Shown in pieces: positions 26,111-34,080 of a stretch of DNA of 64,000 nt. A program made the position numbers and the translations under genes. Source of the DNA: CAVRQM01 sp965246915. GTDB lineage: Bacteria > Pseudomonadota > Alphaproteobacteria > Acetobacterales > Acetobacteraceae. The stretch covers positions 1 through 64,000 of the forward strand of contig CBDFGB010000015.1 in NCBI GenBank assembly GCA_965246915.1. Reading direction: 5' to 3'. Position 1 is the first letter of the stretch; each line of letters opens with the position of its first letter. The notes beneath the pieces are model-generated. The model was not told where the DNA came from. It saw only the letters and a program-made list of their open reading frames with translations, and ran no database searches.

Positions 26111-26887
26111 CTATTCGGCGGCGAGATACATCGTCGCGTGACCGAAGAAGCGCGTCTCGAAGGTGATGCGGACCGGCAGTGGCGGCCCGCCCGGCACCAA
26201 TTGCGCGAACCAGGCGCTCCCGGTTTTCGGCCGAGCGGCGCGGACGTGGTCCTCGTCGCGCGGGAATCCGGCCAGCAACCGCCCCTCGAAATCGCATCGC
26301 AAGGCTGGCCCTTTGAAGACCGATCGCGACGTCGCCTCCAGCACCTGCATTCCGGCCGAGCGCGATTCGACGTCCGACAGCCGCCGCCCATCGAACAGCC
26401 GCATCCGTGCGGCGCATTCGCCGCTGCGGCCGATCTGGCGGACCAGGGCCGCCATCCCGCTCAAGGTATCGACCGTGCCGATCTGCAACGCCTCCGGCAC
26501 GGGATCGCGCTCATCGACGTCGTGAGCAGGCAACAACTCCCGCACCCTCGGGCCGGTCGGCAGATAGTCGATGACGGCGCTGAGGTGTTCCCCGCGCCAC
26601 TCACCATGGCTGTCGTAGCGGCGGGGTGACACGCCCTGCCCCGCCCACTCACCGCTCACATCGGTGGTCGTCAGGCCCGGGACGAACGCTCCGAAAAATC
26701 CCACCGTGCGCAAAGTCAGGCCGACCCGGTAGTCGCTCGGCGAGAGATCGATGTCGACGCCGACATCGATAACCCGCAGCCCGCCTGCGTAGGCCACATA
26801 GTGCAACCGGGTTGCCGCATTGGCGACCCGAACATGCAGCAGCGCCGTGATCGACAGCAGCAGCGCGAGGCACGGTGCGATTCGCAT
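26111..26887 (-). CDS. DUF3108-type periplasmic protein
   Basis: A 258-residue protein with a signal peptide (MRIAPCLALLLSITALLHVRVANA) and a beta-rich mature part starting TRLHYVAYAGGLRVIDVGVDI, the pattern of the DUF3108 family of exported proteins. Other family-like stretches are YDSHGEWRG and the C-terminal VRITFETRFFGHATMYLA. The family has no settled function and is thought to bind a lipid or envelope component. I start at ATG 26887, the beginning of the signal peptide. Confidence 0.8.
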   Translation of the reverse strand: MRIAPCLALLLSITALLHVRVANAATRLHYVAYAGGLRVIDVGVDIDLSPSDYRVGLTLRTVGFFGAFVPGLTTTDVSGEWAGQGVSPRRYDSHGEWRGEHLSAVIDYLPTGPRVRELLPAHDVDERDPVPEALQIGTVDTLSGMAALVRQIGRSGECAARMRLFDGRRLSDVESRSAGMQVLEATSRSVFKGPALRCDFEGRLLAGFPRDEDHVRAARPKTGSAWFAQLVPGGPPLPVRITFETRFFGHATMYLAAE

Positions 26888-26979
26888 AGTCGGAGTGTCC
26901 GGCACTAGGCCGGATGCGGCAAGGCCGGACGCTTGACGCAGCGGCCTGCCGCAGCCTATCCGAGTTGCCCAGGCGGGAT

Positions 26980-27054
26980 GGGCGCGTAGCTCAGCGGGAG
27001 AGCATCGCCTTCACACGGCGGGGGTCACAGGTTCAATCCCTGTCGCGCCCACCA
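26980..27054 (+). tRNA. tRNA-Val (anticodon CAC)
   Basis: The gene has a 7-bp acceptor stem (GGGCGCG with CGCGCCC), a D arm (GCTC/GAGC), an anticodon stem TCGCC/GGCGG with loop TTCACAC giving anticodon CAC, a T arm ACAGG-TTCAATC-CCTGT, and an encoded CCA end. Anticodon CAC reads GUG, the common valine codon in high-GC genomes. It lies next to a gene of different base composition. Confidence 0.97.
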
Positions 27055-27081
27055 TCCCGATGTTGGACACCCGTGATCTGA

Positions 27082-28089
27082 CTAATTGCAGGCAGGAAGC
27101 TTTTCGTTCGAGTAGTCAAGCTGGGGACCCTTCTCGTGCCACGGAAGAATTCCTGCCTTGTGGGCCCGGTCATAGGCGAAGCTGATCGTTCGCGTCTGGA
27201 TGTCGCCGACGACTCGGCCCCAGCTCGACGACACGATACCCGTGAACTCGTGATCGCCGGCATAGCCCCAGTAGCTTGCCGGCCGTCCATTGTTCTTCAG
27301 AAATTTGTATCCCGGAACACCGCCGCTGCAGGGAGGTATCTGTGAGTCTCGGTCCCCCTGCACGAATAGCGTGTTCGGGGTGGTATGAGTGGTTCGACCG
27401 TCATCGTTGTCGATCAGAACCTGTGATGCAAAGTCGTAGGCGCGCGTCGATGGCGTCCCCGACGGACGGTAGGGCCCCCCATACCACGGGCCGAACTGGC
27501 TGATGACGAGCTGCGGCTGCGGGCTCTCGCCGCTCTGATACCATGCCAGATCGCCCGGGATGATCCGCCAGCTATATCCGGCGATCATTGCGAGTTGAGC
27601 ACCGGCGGAATCGCCGTTCACGACGATCATATCTGGATTAATCCGCAGCCGTCTCGCGTTCGCGCGGACGTAGCGGATCGCTGCTTGGACATCGACGATC
27701 TGCGCCGGCCAGGCGGCATCACCGGTCAGCCGGTAGCCGACCGAGAACGCGTCATAGCCCCAGGACGCCCAGAGGCTGCACCAGCGACCGGAGGTGTTGC
27801 TGTCGCCGTCCACATCGTTGTTGCCTCCGACCCAGGCGCCGCCGTGGATCAGCATGACCGCCGGGAAGGGCCCGGCAAAATGGCCCGATCGTGCAACGGG
27901 CTTGCATTCGATCAGTGTGTCCTTGGAAGGCGAGGCATACTTCACTTTCGCCTTCACACTGACGCTATATGGGCCCGGGGTGCCCGCCACGATCTCCGCG
28001 CGGCATGGGATAGTCATGACGGAAATTGTCGAAATAGCGGATACGGCTATCATTGCATGAAGCGTGATCTTTTGCTTTTGGATTGACAT
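27082..28089 (-). CDS. Secreted alpha/beta-hydrolase (carboxylesterase-like)
   Basis: A 335-residue protein with an N-terminal signal region (about 1-31, MSIQKQKITLHAMIAVSAIS, then MTIPCRAE). The oxyanion-hole motif HGGAW is at residues 82-86, the nucleophile Ser161 is in GDSAG, and the acid and His probably lie in GDRDSQIPP and GYAGDHEF. It is related to hormone-sensitive-lipase-type and secreted esterases acting on acyl esters. ATG 28089 follows an AGAAGGGA ribosome site; the frame extends upstream but without a signal peptide. The gene and especially its 150-base leader look richer in A and T than the flanks, and it lies next to tRNA-Val, which suggests acquisition. Confidence 0.85.
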   Translation of the reverse strand: MSIQKQKITLHAMIAVSAISTISVMTIPCRAEIVAGTPGPYSVSVKAKVKYASPSKDTLIECKPVARSGHFAGPFPAVMLIHGGAWVGGNNDVDGDSNTSGRWCSLWASWGYDAFSVGYRLTGDAAWPAQIVDVQAAIRYVRANARRLRINPDMIVVNGDSAGAQLAMIAGYSWRIIPGDLAWYQSGESPQPQLVISQFGPWYGGPYRPSGTPSTRAYDFASQVLIDNDDGRTTHTTPNTLFVQGDRDSQIPPCSGGVPGYKFLKNNGRPASYWGYAGDHEFTGIVSSSWGRVVGDIQTRTISFAYDRAHKAGILPWHEKGPQLDYSNEKLPACN

Positions 28090-28244
28090 ATGATAGTCCC
28101 TTCTATGGAAAACACGACTGTCTTCCGAAGGGACGACATGACATGACAACTTGCAATCACGGGGACGTGACGTCTATATTAATCCTCATATTGGGTCGCG
28201 ATTAAGTGAGAATTAACAGGTTCGTGAGGCGATAGGCGCGGCGG

Positions 28245-29534
28245 TCACCCTATCCGCGCCAGCGCCTGCGTCAGATCCGCCAGAATGTCCTCGGCGTGCT
28301 CGATGCCAACCGACATCCGAATCGTCGCATCCGAGATGCCGAGCCGCTCTCGCGTCGCTCGCGGCACGCCCGAATGGACGGTGCTTGCCGGATGGCAGAC
28401 CAGGGATTCCGTGCCGCCAAGACTGACCGCAAGCTTGAACACCTGCAGGGCGTTCAGCACGGTGAACGCCTCGGCCTCCCCGCCCTTCACGTCGAACGAG
28501 AATGTGGTGCCCGCTCCCGTGCATTGTCGCGCGAACACCGCCTGCGCTGGGTCGGGCGCGGTCAGCAGCGCCGGATAGTAGACCTTCGCCACGCTAGGGT
28601 GTCCGTCCAGGAAGCGGGTGACGATCTCCGCGTTACGGCAGCCGGCGTTCATCCGCAGCGACAACGTCTCCAGCGAGCGCGAGAGCATCCACGCGGAATG
28701 CGGGTCGAGCTGCGTGCCGATCGCGCCGCGCAGCTGGCGTAGCGGCTGGATCAGCGCCCGCCGTGCGAGTGCGGCGCCCGCCACCAGATCGGAGTGGCCA
28801 CCGACATATTTGGTCAACGAGTAGACGACGATGTCGACTCCGTGCAGCAACGGCTTTTGGAACACCGGGCCGAGCAGCGTGTTGTCGCAGACGATGACCG
28901 GGCGGAACCCGCCCTGCGAGGCCGCCATCTCGCCCGCGATCTCCGCCAGGAGCGCAAGATCGACCAGGCTGTTCATCGGGTTGGACGGGGTCTCGACCAG
29001 GATCACCGGCACTCTGCCGCGCGCCATCGCGGCCTTGGCCGCCGCCCGGATGATCGGTCCGTCGACCCCGTCGTGAAAGCCCTCGCTGGCCACCGAGAAC
29101 GGGGCGAGCGTGCGCGCCAGCAGAGTCTCGGTTCCGCCATAGAGCGGCTGGCTGTGCAGCACGACGTCGCCTGGCCGGACATGGGCGAGCAGCGTCGTGG
29201 CGATCGCCGACATCCCGCTGGAGAAAATCAGGCCGGCCTCGGCGCCCTCGTAGACCGCCAACCGGTCCTCGACGATCTCGCTGTTCGGATGGTTGAAGCG
29301 TGAGTAGACGAGGCCCGCGGCTTCTCCGGCCGGGGGCTCGCGGCGCCCCGCCGAGTAGTCGAAGAAATCCTTGCCTTCCTCGGCGCTGCGAAAGACGAAG
29401 GTCGACGTCAGAAACACCGGCGGCTTGACCGCGCCCTCGGACAACGCCGGGTCATAGCCGTAGCCCAGCATCATCGTCTCCGGATGCAGCATGTGGTTGC
29501 CGATCCGGTCGCGGCGGTAATGGCCCTTGGGCAT
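28245..29534 (-). CDS. Cystathionine gamma-synthase / methionine gamma-lyase-family PLP enzyme
   Basis: A 429-residue Cys/Met-metabolism PLP enzyme. The Schiff-base Lys is K242 in VVYSLTKYVGGHSD, VCDNTLLGPVFQKPL lies before it, and SLGGTESLVCHPASTVH with the conserved Ser lies near the C-terminus. A short insertion (RREPPAGEAAGL) before VYSRFNHPNSE is typical of one alphaproteobacterial subgroup. The enzyme either joins homoserine esters to cysteine or degrades methionine or cystathionine; the sequence does not decide which. ATG 29534 follows a GAAGGAG ribosome site. Confidence 0.88.
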   Translation of the reverse strand: MPKGHYRRDRIGNHMLHPETMMLGYGYDPALSEGAVKPPVFLTSTFVFRSAEEGKDFFDYSAGRREPPAGEAAGLVYSRFNHPNSEIVEDRLAVYEGAEAGLIFSSGMSAIATTLLAHVRPGDVVLHSQPLYGGTETLLARTLAPFSVASEGFHDGVDGPIIRAAAKAAMARGRVPVILVETPSNPMNSLVDLALLAEIAGEMAASQGGFRPVIVCDNTLLGPVFQKPLLHGVDIVVYSLTKYVGGHSDLVAGAALARRALIQPLRQLRGAIGTQLDPHSAWMLSRSLETLSLRMNAGCRNAEIVTRFLDGHPSVAKVYYPALLTAPDPAQAVFARQCTGAGTTFSFDVKGGEAEAFTVLNALQVFKLAVSLGGTESLVCHPASTVHSGVPRATRERLGISDATIRMSVGIEHAEDILADLTQALARIG

Positions 29535-29631
29535 CGCGTGGCTCCTTCGGAAAAACCCTGGTGTGCCACGATCGCGCATGACGGACGACCCGGGCGTGCG
29601 ATAGTCGAAAACCGCGAATCGGGAGCCGCGC

Positions 29632-30357
29632 ATGCAACAGACCGCCGAACTCGACCGCGTGAAGGGCCGGATCCGGGCGCTCACGGAAAAGACGGTCTCC
29701 AACGGCTGCACCGAAGCCGAGGCGCTCGCCGCGGCTGAGATGGTGGGCCGCCTGCTGGAGCGATACAGCCTGACGATGCGCGAAATCGACGTGCGGGAGA
29801 CACCTTGCGTGGAGCTCGCGGTCGCCTCCGGCGGCAAGCGCCGGCGACCGATCGACGGCTGCATTCCCGCGATCGGCCGATTCTGCGACTGCAAGGTGTG
29901 GCTGGCGCGCGGCGAGGACGGTGTCTCCTATATCTTCTTCGGGTTCGAGACGGACGCGGCGCTGGCCAGATACTTGTTCGAGGTCGTCGACGCGGCGATC
30001 ACCACCGAAACCGCGGCCTTCCGGGCCCGCAACCCGACGCTGCGCGACGTGGCGCTGCGCCGTGCCACCGAGAGTTTCCAGCACGGCATGGCGGCGCGCG
30101 TGGCCGAGCGGATGGAGGCAATGCACACCGAGCGCGCTGCGTCGGTGGCGGCGCAACGCAGCGACGGGCGGGCACTTGCCGTTGTAAAGCACGATGTGGT
30201 CGAGGCGGCGTTCCGCGACTCCGGCACACGGCTGTCGTCGAGCCGGCCGACGGGCCGGCACGTCGTGGGCGGCGCGTTTCGCGACGGCATCGCCGCCGGC
30301 GAGCGAGTGAACCTCAACCGCCCGCTCGATGGCGGCAGTCGCGCCCGCATTGAATAG
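29632..30357 (+). CDS. DUF2786 domain-containing protein
   Basis: A 241-residue soluble protein. Its N-terminal 45 residues (VKGRIRALTEKTVSNGCTEAEALAAAEMV) match the DUF2786 helical domain, and the rest includes IGRFCDCKVWLARG and the strand-rich ISYIFFGFETDAALARYLFEVV-type region (partly cited as FFGFETDAALARYLF). The C-terminus is Arg-rich. Proteins of this kind occur in phages and bacteria and have no known function. The next gene, a metallopeptidase-like protein, overlaps its 3' end by 29 bases, so the two are translationally linked. Confidence 0.75.
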   Translation: MQQTAELDRVKGRIRALTEKTVSNGCTEAEALAAAEMVGRLLERYSLTMREIDVRETPCVELAVASGGKRRRPIDGCIPAIGRFCDCKVWLARGEDGVSYIFFGFETDAALARYLFEVVDAAITTETAAFRARNPTLRDVALRRATESFQHGMAARVAERMEAMHTERAASVAAQRSDGRALAVVKHDVVEAAFRDSGTRLSSSRPTGRHVVGGAFRDGIAAGERVNLNRPLDGGSRARIE

Positions 30358-30835
30358 CCATCGCGACCGGCAGCGCAGCCGGGTTTACGCCTGGGAAGAT
30401 CGCTGCGTCGCTGTCTCCGACACGTCGATGCTGCCGTTCGCGGCGGCCGACGGGATGATCCGGGCGATCTGGACGGATTTGGGGTTGCGCTTCCCTCCAG
30501 CCGTGGAGCGTCTGCCGCGCAACTGTCGCTGTCTGGGCGATGCCACGCGCCTGCGCGTAAGACTGGGCACGACATTTCCGTCCTGGTGCCTGCTTCATGA
30601 GCTGGCCCATAGCCTCACCTCGACGCACGACGGTGCCTCGGACGGACACGGAGCACGGTTCATGGCGGTCTACGTGATGTTGCTCTCGCGCTACATGCGT
30701 CTCGACCCCGACACGCTCGCCACCTCCGCGGCGCAGGCCGGAGTGCGTGTCGCGCGCGACACCATGCCGGTCTTCGTCGATCAGCCCCCAATATCTGGGG
30801 ATGATGCAGTAAAACAGGCTTCCCGGGGCTTGTGA
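30329..30835 (+). CDS. Predicted zinc metallohydrolase (HExxH)
   Basis: A 168-residue protein with LLHELAHSL (H90, E91, H94) followed by a His in DGHGARFM (H107). This HExxH...H arrangement is that of a small family of predicted metallopeptidases, cf. the TIGR04338-type putative metallohydrolases. The N-terminal 75 residues include a Cys-rich stretch RLPRNCRCLG. It overlaps the DUF2786 gene by 29 bases. The pair probably functions together; the target is unknown. The start could be one of several in-frame codons; ATG 30329 is the first. Confidence 0.72.
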   Translation: MAAVAPALNSHRDRQRSRVYAWEDRCVAVSDTSMLPFAAADGMIRAIWTDLGLRFPPAVERLPRNCRCLGDATRLRVRLGTTFPSWCLLHELAHSLTSTHDGASDGHGARFMAVYVMLLSRYMRLDPDTLATSAAQAGVRVARDTMPVFVDQPPISGDDAVKQASRGL

Positions 30836-30893
30836 TCGGGGGCCAACCGTGATTCCGTCACAAACGCACCAAACCGCAGGACACGATTCGGCC

Positions 30894-31277
30894 ATGGCAC
30901 TTAAAAAGCCCGCGTCCAAGACCGCCCCCAAGAAGGCGGCCTCTCCCGCTGTCGGCAAAGCCCCTCCGGCCGCCAAGTCGACAGCCGCGGCCGCCGCGCC
31001 CGCGACGGTCACGCTGAAAGCAATCGCCGCCGAGTTCGCGGCCCAACACTCGGTTCCCAAGAATCAGTCGGAGACGATGCTGACCGACATCATAAGTCTG
31101 CTCGTCCAGCATCTGAAAAGCGGCGACCGGCTGCGGCTCGGCGGTCTTGGGATCCTCGAGGTCAAGAACCGTCCGGCCCGCACCGGCCGCAACCCGGCCA
31201 CCGGCGCGCCGATCGAGATCAAAGCGAGCAAAAAGATCGCGTTTCGCGCGGCGAAGGAACTCAAGGACGCGATCTGA
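30894..31277 (+). CDS. HU-family DNA-binding protein with Lys/Ala/Pro-rich N-terminal tail
   Basis: A 127-residue protein. The C-terminal 90 residues form an HU/IHF domain: KAIAAEFAAQHSVPKNQSETML, then LKSGDRLRLGGLGILEVKNRPARTGRNP with the DNA-intercalating Pro arm. The first 40 residues are a low-complexity Lys/Ala/Pro tail like those of histone-like HU variants. It compacts or bends DNA. ATG 30894 starts the tail; the frame upstream is not conserved-looking. Confidence 0.9.
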   Translation: MALKKPASKTAPKKAASPAVGKAPPAAKSTAAAAAPATVTLKAIAAEFAAQHSVPKNQSETMLTDIISLLVQHLKSGDRLRLGGLGILEVKNRPARTGRNPATGAPIEIKASKKIAFRAAKELKDAI

Positions 31278-31278
31278 C

Positions 31279-31314
31279 CGAGTCATCGCCGACACTCGAG
31301 TCATCGCCGACACT
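31279..31314. repeat. 18-bp tandem duplication
   Basis: The unit CGAGTCATCGCCGACACT occurs twice without a gap at 31279-31296 and 31297-31314, between the HU-like gene and the NUDIX gene. It may be a slipped-strand duplication. Confidence 0.9.
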
Positions 31315-31327
31315 GCGGCGGCCGAGT

Positions 31328-31813
31328 TTGGCCGACCATGCGATACGCGCGGCGTACCGCATGGGCTATCCTTTGGCGCGGGCCTGGTGGGAGGTCCGCA
31401 GTCCCCTGCATCGCGGGGCTCTCGTAGCCGTGTGGGCTGGAGGGCGCTTGCTGCTGGTGAGGCAATCGTATCAAGGCCGAGCGGCATTTCCGGGTGGAGG
31501 CGTCGGCCACAATGAGCATCCACGCGACGCGGCGCATAGAGAACTGATCGAAGAACTCGGGCTCGACGCACCGCCCTCTGCCATGTCGCTGGCCTGCGAG
31601 ACGACCCAGCGATGGGACGGACGTCGCGACACCGTGACGTTCTTCGAGTTGCACCTGGCGCGCGAGCCCTCGCTCCGCGTCGATCTGCGCGAGATCGTTT
31701 CCGCAGCCTTCTACGACCCGAGCGGGCTTCCGGCCAGGATTTCGAATCCGGTCGCGCACTATCTCCGCTGGCGCACGACGATCCCCGCGACTACGGCCGC
31801 TAGAGCGGGGTAA
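31328..31813 (+). CDS. NUDIX hydrolase
   Basis: A 161-residue protein with a complete NUDIX box, GGGVGHNEHPRDAAHRELIEELGL cited in part: G at GGGVGHN, E at NEHPRD, RELIEELG for the metal-binding helix. It hydrolyses a nucleoside diphosphate linked to another moiety; the substrate cannot be told from the box. The start TTG 31328 is uncertain; ATG 31361 (MGYPLARAWW) is an alternative. It lies between the HU-like gene and the PQQ dehydrogenase. Confidence 0.85.
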   Translation: MADHAIRAAYRMGYPLARAWWEVRSPLHRGALVAVWAGGRLLLVRQSYQGRAAFPGGGVGHNEHPRDAAHRELIEELGLDAPPSAMSLACETTQRWDGRRDTVTFFELHLAREPSLRVDLREIVSAAFYDPSGLPARISNPVAHYLRWRTTIPATTAARAG

Positions 31814-31928
31814 GCCGCACGATGTCGCCATGATCTTGTCGCGCAGTTGTGCGCTGGCTACCATCGCACCTTGCGGTGAGGGAACCGCATCCCAGGTTGC
31901 AAACGTCAACGAAAAAGGATTCGGGAGC

Positions 31929-33185
31929 ATGAAGCGTCTGTTGCTGGCCACGGTCGCCGCCGTCGCGTGGGCGAGCGTCGCGACTGCGCAAAATCAAAGC
32001 GCACCTGATGCGCTCACCACCCTGGGGGGTATGCATTCGACGGGCGCGCCGCTCACGATCGAGACGGTGCCGCAGGGTGGCGCGAAAGCCGACCAACTGC
32101 GGGCCAATCTCAAGGACATCAAGCTCCCCAAGGGCTTCAAAATCGACCTGTACGCGATCGTCCCCGACGCACGCCACATGGTGGTCGGCAACAACGCGGG
32201 CGTCGTATTCGTCGGCACCCGCAAGACCAAGGCGTATGCGGTGACCGACCGCACCCGCGCGCGGGTCGCCGACGAAGTCAAGGTGTTCGCCCCGTCCATC
32301 GCCATGAAACAGCCGAACGGCATGTGCATGAGCAAGGATGGCTTTCTCTACATCGCCGAACACAATCGCCTGCTGGGTTTCCCAGCCGCGGAGTTCTTCT
32401 ACGAGGGGCCGGACACCGCCGTTCAGGTTGTGGCCGACAAGCTCATCCCGGCGTCGGAGGAAAGTTTCAATCATGGCGCACGCACGTGCCGCGTCGGGCC
32501 CGACAACAAGATCTATGTGACGCTCGGCCAGCCGTTCAACGTCCCGCCCAAGGAGAAGATGGATCTCTACGCTGAACAGGGCATCGGCGGTATCATCCGG
32601 ATGGACCGCGACGGCAGCAACCGCGAGGTCTTCGCGCGCGGTGTCCGAAATTCCGTCGGGATGGATTTCAATCCGAAGACTGGCGAGCTTTGGTTCACGG
32701 ACAATCAGGTCGACGGAATGGGCGACGATCAGCCGCCGGGCGAGCTGAATCACGCGGACAAGGCGGGCGAGAATTTCGGCTTTCCGTACTATGGCGGCGG
32801 CCACGTGCGCACGGTCGAGTACAAGGATGACCAGCCGCCAGCCGATGCGATCTTCCCGGTCGTCGAGTGGGCACCGCATGCCGCTGATCTCGGCATGACG
32901 TTCTACACCGGTAAGATGTTTCCCGAAAAGTACCGCAATGCGGTGTTCGTCGCCGAACACGGCTCGTGGAATCGCACCACGCCGGTCGGCGCGCGGATCA
33001 TGGTCGCCTATCTGAAGGACGACGGATCGGTCGAGAAGACCGAGCCGTTCGCCGACGGCTGGCTGAACTCCGACACCGGCGAGTACAGCGGCCGTCCGGT
33101 CGACGTGGCGGTGATGAAGGACGGCAGCATGCTGGTCAGCGACGACTATGCCGGCGCCATCTACCGGATCAGCTACAAGAAGTGA
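31929..33185 (+). CDS. PQQ-dependent sugar dehydrogenase (L-sorbosone dehydrogenase-like)
   Basis: A 418-residue periplasmic protein with a signal peptide (MKRLLLATVAAVAWASVATA) and a six-bladed beta-propeller of the soluble glucose/L-sorbosone dehydrogenase class. Blade motifs include LPKGFKIDLYAIVPDARHMVVG, NGMCMSKDGFLYIAEHNRLL, ARGVRNSVGMDFNPKTGELWFTDN and VAEHGSWNR, cited here in part. The class oxidises sugars or related alcohols with PQQ and passes electrons to cytochrome c. The stop overlaps the GTG of the following cytochrome c gene, so the two form one unit. The actual sugar is unknown. Confidence 0.87.
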   Translation: MKRLLLATVAAVAWASVATAQNQSAPDALTTLGGMHSTGAPLTIETVPQGGAKADQLRANLKDIKLPKGFKIDLYAIVPDARHMVVGNNAGVVFVGTRKTKAYAVTDRTRARVADEVKVFAPSIAMKQPNGMCMSKDGFLYIAEHNRLLGFPAAEFFYEGPDTAVQVVADKLIPASEESFNHGARTCRVGPDNKIYVTLGQPFNVPPKEKMDLYAEQGIGGIIRMDRDGSNREVFARGVRNSVGMDFNPKTGELWFTDNQVDGMGDDQPPGELNHADKAGENFGFPYYGGGHVRTVEYKDDQPPADAIFPVVEWAPHAADLGMTFYTGKMFPEKYRNAVFVAEHGSWNRTTPVGARIMVAYLKDDGSVEKTEPFADGWLNSDTGEYSGRPVDVAVMKDGSMLVSDDYAGAIYRISYKK

Positions 33186-33535
33186 TTCGGACGTTTCTCG
33201 GAGCGAGCGGGGTTGCGACCCTGCTCGCCGTGCTCTCAGCACCGGCCGGAGCGCAGTCGCTTCCGGTCGGTGACGTGACGGCCGGCCGCAAGGTCGTGCG
33301 CCTGTGCGGCGCCTGCCATGGGGTCGACGGCATCGCCAAAAACCCTGAGGCGGCCAATCTGGCTGGCCAGGACGCTGGGTATTTGTCGCGGCAGCTCGTC
33401 GCGTTCCGCAGCGGCGAGCGGAAGAACGAGACCATGTCGGTATTGGCGAAAGCGCTGACGGATCAGCAGATCGCCGATGTGTCGGCGTATTATTCGACAA
33501 TCGAAATCCAGGTGGTCAAGGTCCCGGGCCAATAA
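33182..33535 (+). CDS. Periplasmic c-type cytochrome (class I)
   Basis: A 117-residue protein starting at GTG 33182, which overlaps the preceding stop. A signal peptide (VIRTFLGASGVATLLAVLSAPAGA) precedes one haem site, CGACHG (C42, C45, H46), and the Met ligand is probably in NETMSVLAK. It resembles cytochrome c553-type carriers. Translational coupling to the PQQ dehydrogenase makes it the likely electron acceptor of that enzyme. Confidence 0.88.
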   Translation: MIRTFLGASGVATLLAVLSAPAGAQSLPVGDVTAGRKVVRLCGACHGVDGIAKNPEAANLAGQDAGYLSRQLVAFRSGERKNETMSVLAKALTDQQIADVSAYYSTIEIQVVKVPGQ

Positions 33536-33620
33536 CTTTTTCCGAAGGGATTAGGTGCCGTCCCTGGTTGGGCGACATGTGTCGCGTCGGTTCTGAGATC
33601 AGGAGACCGACACGAACGAT

Positions 33621-33863
33621 ATGATCGACAAGATGCGCCGCAACCCGGCGGCCGAGTGGACAATCGGTGATGTCGCAGATGTCTGCAGTCGTCACGGCCT
33701 CCGGTTTTCCTCACCTTTGGGCGGCTGATTCCACGACAAGATCTCGCATTCTTCTCTGCGAAATATCCTGACAATCCCCCGCGCGCGACCGGTCAAGACA
33801 GTCTACATCCGAAAACTTATTCGGTTCGTAAGTGCCGTAGGAGGAGCTGGTGGCACATCCTGA
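33621..33863 (+). pseudogene. hicA: HicA-type toxin gene with an in-frame TGA
   Basis: The frame reads MIDKMRRNPAAEWTIGDVAD, continues VCSRHGLRFSSPLGG, then TGA at 33726-33728, then FHDKISHSSLRNILTIP and RPVKTVYIRKLIRFVSAV to a final stop at 33861-33863. The two halves match the HicA pattern: N-terminal WTIxDV helix, the GG[S]H dsRNA-binding catalytic region, and the C-terminal ILTIPxxRPVKxVYIRxLIxFV. The stop falls at the catalytic His region, and one extra residue stands between GG and H, suggesting a small insertion. Intact HicA is an mRNA interferase. The 3' end overlaps hicB by 14 bases, the normal hicAB layout. Confidence 0.8.
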
Positions 33864-34080
33864 CTACCCCGTGTTCATCGAGCCCCTGTCCGCCGAGGAT
33901 GGTGGGGGGTTCTTGGCAACAGTTCCCGATCTGCCCGGCTGCATGTCGGACGGAGAGATAAGGGAGCTTGCTGCCCGAAACGGCGCAGACGCCATCGCTG
34001 CTTGGATCGATGAAGCTCTGGCACTTGGACGCACCATCCCGAAGCCATCGCGACACAGCTGTCCGCGGCATAAGGGCTAA
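33850..34080 (+). CDS. hicB: HicB-family antitoxin
   Basis: A 76-residue protein starting at GTG 33850 inside the end of the hicA frame. VFIEPLSAEDGGGFLATVPD and LPGCMSDGE are the classic partial-RNase-H-fold HicB core, and DAIAAWIDEALALGRTIPKPS ends the domain. HicB neutralises HicA and represses the operon. There is no obvious C-terminal DNA-binding domain, so the protein may be the short form. Its stop overlaps that of the convergent livF gene by 4 bases. With the toxin broken, it is an orphan. Confidence 0.85.
   Translation: MAHPDYPVFIEPLSAEDGGGFLATVPDLPGCMSDGEIRELAARNGADAIAAWIDEALALGRTIPKPSRHSCPRHKG

Noticed and set aside
26980..28300. Integrated element with tRNA-Val as attachment site
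   Set aside because: No integrase gene and no duplicate of the tRNA 3' end was found nearby.
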